This document shows positions 20,396 through 23,428 of a DNA stretch of 23,428 nucleotides, in pieces. The translations under genes were made by a program, and so were the position numbers. The DNA lies in assembly GCA_002104895.1 (NCBI GenBank), contig MCFG01000614.1, forward strand, positions 1 through 23,428, in the 5' to 3' direction. The first letter of the stretch is position 1, and each line of letters begins with the position of its first letter. The DNA comes from Anaeromyces robustus. Lineage: Eukaryota; Neocallimastigomycota; Neocallimastigomycetes; Neocallimastigales; Neocallimastigaceae. Below the pieces are notes generated by a model, which saw only the letters and a list, made by a program, of their open reading frames with translations, made no database searches and was not told the DNA's origin.

Positions 20396-20560
20396 AATAA
20401 ATAAATAATAAATAATAAATAATAAATAATAAATAATAAATAAATAAATAATAAATAATAAATAATAAATAATAAATAAATAAATAATAAATAAATAAAT
20501 AATTAAATAATTAAATAATTAATTAATTAATAAAATAAATAAACAAATAAATAAATAATT
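20396..20560. repeat. AATAAAT heptanucleotide array, copy 3
   Basis: Short single version of the array at 2636-2997. Confidence 0.85.
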
Positions 20561-21499
20561 AATAACAATAATAATAAATGTTTTAATAGGTTTAAATGTA
20601 ATAATTAAAATTATGTTATAAGAAATTAAAATACATTTTAAATAATAAAGAAATCGTGATAAAAAAAAAAGGTATTTTAAATATTATATTTTTTATACTT
20701 ATTATTAATGAAATATTATAAGAAATTAAAAATAAATATATTTCTTTTATTATTTTAAAGACTATTAACTCTATAAGTTAAAAAAATAAACTAACCCTGT
20801 ATAAAGGGTTATGGCAGTATTATAGTTGGTTTAGTTTATTTATTAAATGAAATAAAGTATTTTAAATGTAATAAAATGTAATGTATTATATATAATGTAT
20901 GACCCACATTGTATATATATATGTAATAGATATAATTTAAATATTATATATCTTTATTATATAATATAATAATATAATAAAAAATTGATATAATTATAAA
21001 AACGAAATTTATCAATATATTTTCTAAAGAGACTATCTATATTTAATATTTCAATTAGCAACTTACTTTATAATATTATATTAATTTAATACTTATTATA
21101 ATTATAATATTATAATTATCATATTATTATAATATTATTATTATCATATTATTATTATTTTATTATTATTATATTATTATTATTATATTATTATTATTAT
21201 ATTATTATTTAATATTTTTAAAATATATATTGCCTCAATATAAAATATCATTTATTAATTTGAAATACTATTAAAATATAATTATAAATAATACATTATT
21301 TTTGAATAAAACCTGTAATTAAAATTATAATAAGATAATATAAACCAGTATAATTACTTTATTTAATATATAATATAATATAATATAATATAATATAATA
21401 TAAAATGAAATAATATAATATAAAAATTAATAATTTGAAATTATTAGTTAAAAAACATTGAAAATTATAATTTATATTTGATGTATCTTAAATATTTTA

Positions 21500-21502
<3 letters not shown>
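20561..21502. other. AT-rich spacer of copy 3, no gene seen
   Basis: Colinear with about 3060-3982. It contains a perfect 7-bp hairpin at 20792-20811 (TAACCCT, loop GTATAA, AGGGTTA) and ATTATT tracts. No protein-like frame was seen. Confidence 0.65.
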
Positions 21503-21575
<73 letters not shown>

Positions 21576-21743
21576 TATTAATAATTACAACAACAACATA
21601 TAATAACAACATATAATAACAACAACATATAATAATAACATATAATAATAACAACAACATATAATAACAACAACATATAATAACAACAACATATAATAAC
21701 AACAACATATAATAACAATAACATATAATAACAACATATAATA
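21503..21743. repeat. (AAT)n tract and AAC/ATATAAT minisatellite, copy 3
   Basis: About 23 AAT units, then about 160 bp of 13-16 bp units. Both are far shorter than their counterparts at 3983-4590. Confidence 0.92.
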
Positions 21744-23150
21744 ATTAATTATAAAAAAAAGAGGTTTCGATAAAAAAATAAATAATAAAAATAAAATTAA
21801 GTCGTATTCAAATAAAAACATATTGTAAATGTGTATAAGAATATGTTTTACATATATTAATTAATACTAATATAAAATATTAATATAAAAAATTTTAATA
21901 AATTAATATATATTATATATTATTAATACTATCATAACTAATGTATTATATTTTAATAATGGATATTCTATTTAGTATTATTCATTAAGACTTTGTAAAT
22001 ATTTTAAATAAGCATATATACAAATTAGGAAAAAAAAAATTTTTTTAATTTATTAATAATTTGGTAAAGTAAAGTAAAACCTTATTTTTTACAATTACAA
22101 ATAATAATATATAATATAATAATATATCATTACATATATATATAATTAATAATTAAATACAATATTATATAAAAATAATTAAATGAAACAATATAAAAGT
22201 AAAACAACGTTATATATTCAATTATAATATAACAAAAATTAAACGTTAAATTATTTTTATCTATTAATTTTTACTATTGTTCTTTTTATTTTATTTAATT
22301 CGATTACTTCATAGTATTTCCTTTTTAATGTGAAAATGGAAATAAAGTCAAAATAAAATTAAACGTTATAGATTTAAATAATACTTTTAAATCAGTATAT
22401 AAAATATTAATTTTTATAAAATAATTATAGTATTTTAATACATAATTTAAATAATAATAAATACAAGAAAATATAATTAATAATTTAAAAGATTTTGCTT
22501 ATTATAGTAAAATATATTTTGTAGGTTTTATTAATTATTTTTTATTTATTTATATATTTATATATTTATTTATTTATTATTAAATATATATATATATTTA
22601 TTTATTTATTATTAAATATATATTTATTTTTTTATATTAATTTTTATATTTATATATATTTATTATATATTTATTATATTTATATAATATTTAATATATA
22701 ATTTAATAGAATGTATTATATAATATATTATACTTTTTAATTAAAAACTAGAAAGAGTCATCTCACTTTTTCTTTTTTTTAATTTTTATTATTATATTCA
22801 AGTATATATATTTTCTATATTATAATATATTATTATTAAGAATGACAATATAATAAAAATATTTTAAATAATATTAATATTATTTTTAGTTAAATTAAAT
22901 ATCCCTTCTTTCCTTTAAATTACTTTATTATTAATAAATAATATAAACATACGCCATAGATTAATGTAAAGTTTTAAAATAGAAAAAAAAATTTATATTT
23001 AATCAATATATATCATACTCTGTATCAATTGAATTTTTTATAGTTTACAAGTAGAATTAAAATATATTTATTTATTTATTTATTTTAGTAATAAAATATA
23101 ATAACATTATAATAATAATATAAGTATTTTATCGATGAAATCTTTACAAA
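21744..23150. other. AT-rich right part of copy 3, no gene seen
   Basis: Matches 4591-6063, including the hairpin at 22751-22772 and the imperfect palindrome at 23126-23141. Confidence 0.7.
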
Positions 23151-23172
23151 TAATAAATAAATAAATAAATAA

Positions 23173-23203
<31 letters not shown>

Positions 23204-23243
23204 ATTATTAAATAAATAAATAAATAAATAAAAAATAAATTAA

Positions 23244-23274
<31 letters not shown>

Positions 23275-23279
23275 AAAAA

Positions 23280-23334
<55 letters not shown>

Positions 23335-23335
23335 G
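23151..23335. repeat. Long (AAAT)n array
   Basis: About 45 tetranucleotide units with a few interruptions (ATAATAAAT, ATTATTAAAT, AAAAAAT). Its reverse complement matches the arrays at 11803-11930. Confidence 0.95.
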
Positions 23336-23428
23336 AGTAAATCAAAAAAAAAATAATAAAATAATTTTTTTTTTTTTTGTTACAAAAGCATAAAAAAATA
23401 AATTAATAATTTATTTTTTTTTTTTTTT

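Larger units (their letters stand above)
17346..23428 (+). repeat. Long duplicated block, copy 3 (right end outside the window)
   Basis: The left part is closest to copy 2, offset by 4559-4564 bases. The part beyond about 20560 matches copy 1 only. Relative to copies 1 and 2 it lacks about 70 bases near 20565 (the AACAAACAAAATAAAATG region). It ends in an (AAAT)n array followed by poly(T) and GTTACAAAAGCATAAAAAAA, which also occurs inverted near 11737. The AT-rich stretch before the relic, 17346-18738, shows no gene. Confidence 0.9.

Noticed and set aside
21472-21821. Minus-strand open frames over the copy 3 minisatellite
   Set aside because: Same artefact as in copy 1. The shared MFLFEYDLILFLLF start is only the conserved flank read through.

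Overview
The window reads as extremely AT-rich nuclear DNA of a eukaryote (about nine bases in ten are A or T by eye). It is dominated by simple repeats and tandem arrays, with two islands of higher G+C. The best guess at the source is an anaerobic gut fungus (Neocallimastigomycota). The reasons are AT-only intergenic DNA with long tetranucleotide and pentanucleotide arrays, an acidic/Lys-rich ankyrin-repeat protein with Asn/Lys/Ile-rich codon use, and LINE-type reverse transcriptases. A dictyostelid or another AT-rich protist cannot be excluded by reading alone. I see no prokaryotic gene organisation, tRNA, rRNA or CRISPR array.

Layout. (1) 1-6063 is copy 1 of a long duplicated block, running off the left edge. 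It carries a dead internal fragment of a LINE reverse transcriptase (about 1072-1707), a 135-bp hairpin-rich unit present twice, heptanucleotide arrays, and an (AAT)n tract next to an AAC/ATATAAT minisatellite. (2) 6437-7705 is the only convincing host gene: an ankyrin-repeat protein with a Glu/Lys-rich stretch and four 90-bp in-frame repeats, three of them identical. (3) 8110-8988 is an AT satellite. (4) 8989-11130 is a 5'-truncated LINE on the minus strand with a poly(A) tail, a reverse transcriptase domain that keeps FADD, and a C-terminal CCHC finger. It is broken by two frameshifts and bounded upstream by an (ATTTT)n array of about 260 bp. (5) About 11700-12490 is an inverted copy of the right part of the duplicated block. 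(6) 12516-12790 is a 27-bp minisatellite with a higher-order AABB pattern. (7) 12781-15985 is copy 2 (left half only). (8) 15986-16700 is a short less repetitive patch with no clear gene. (9) 16703-17340 holds further arrays. (10) 17341-23428 is copy 3, running off the right edge and ending in a long (AAAT)n array plus sequence that matches the inverted copy.

How the parts relate. The window is best read as a recombination-prone repeat territory in which one block was duplicated several times in both orientations. Its breakpoints lie in tetranucleotide or minisatellite DNA. The LINE relics in copies 1-3 share the same stops, the same frameshift and the same loss of the second catalytic Asp (FADN), so the fragment died before it was duplicated. 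The ankyrin gene and the better-preserved LINE sit between oppositely oriented copies of the right-end segment. I found no operon-like or defence-like gene system. The most unusual items are the block architecture, the hairpin-rich 135-bp unit, the AABB higher-order minisatellite and the 90-bp coding repeats.
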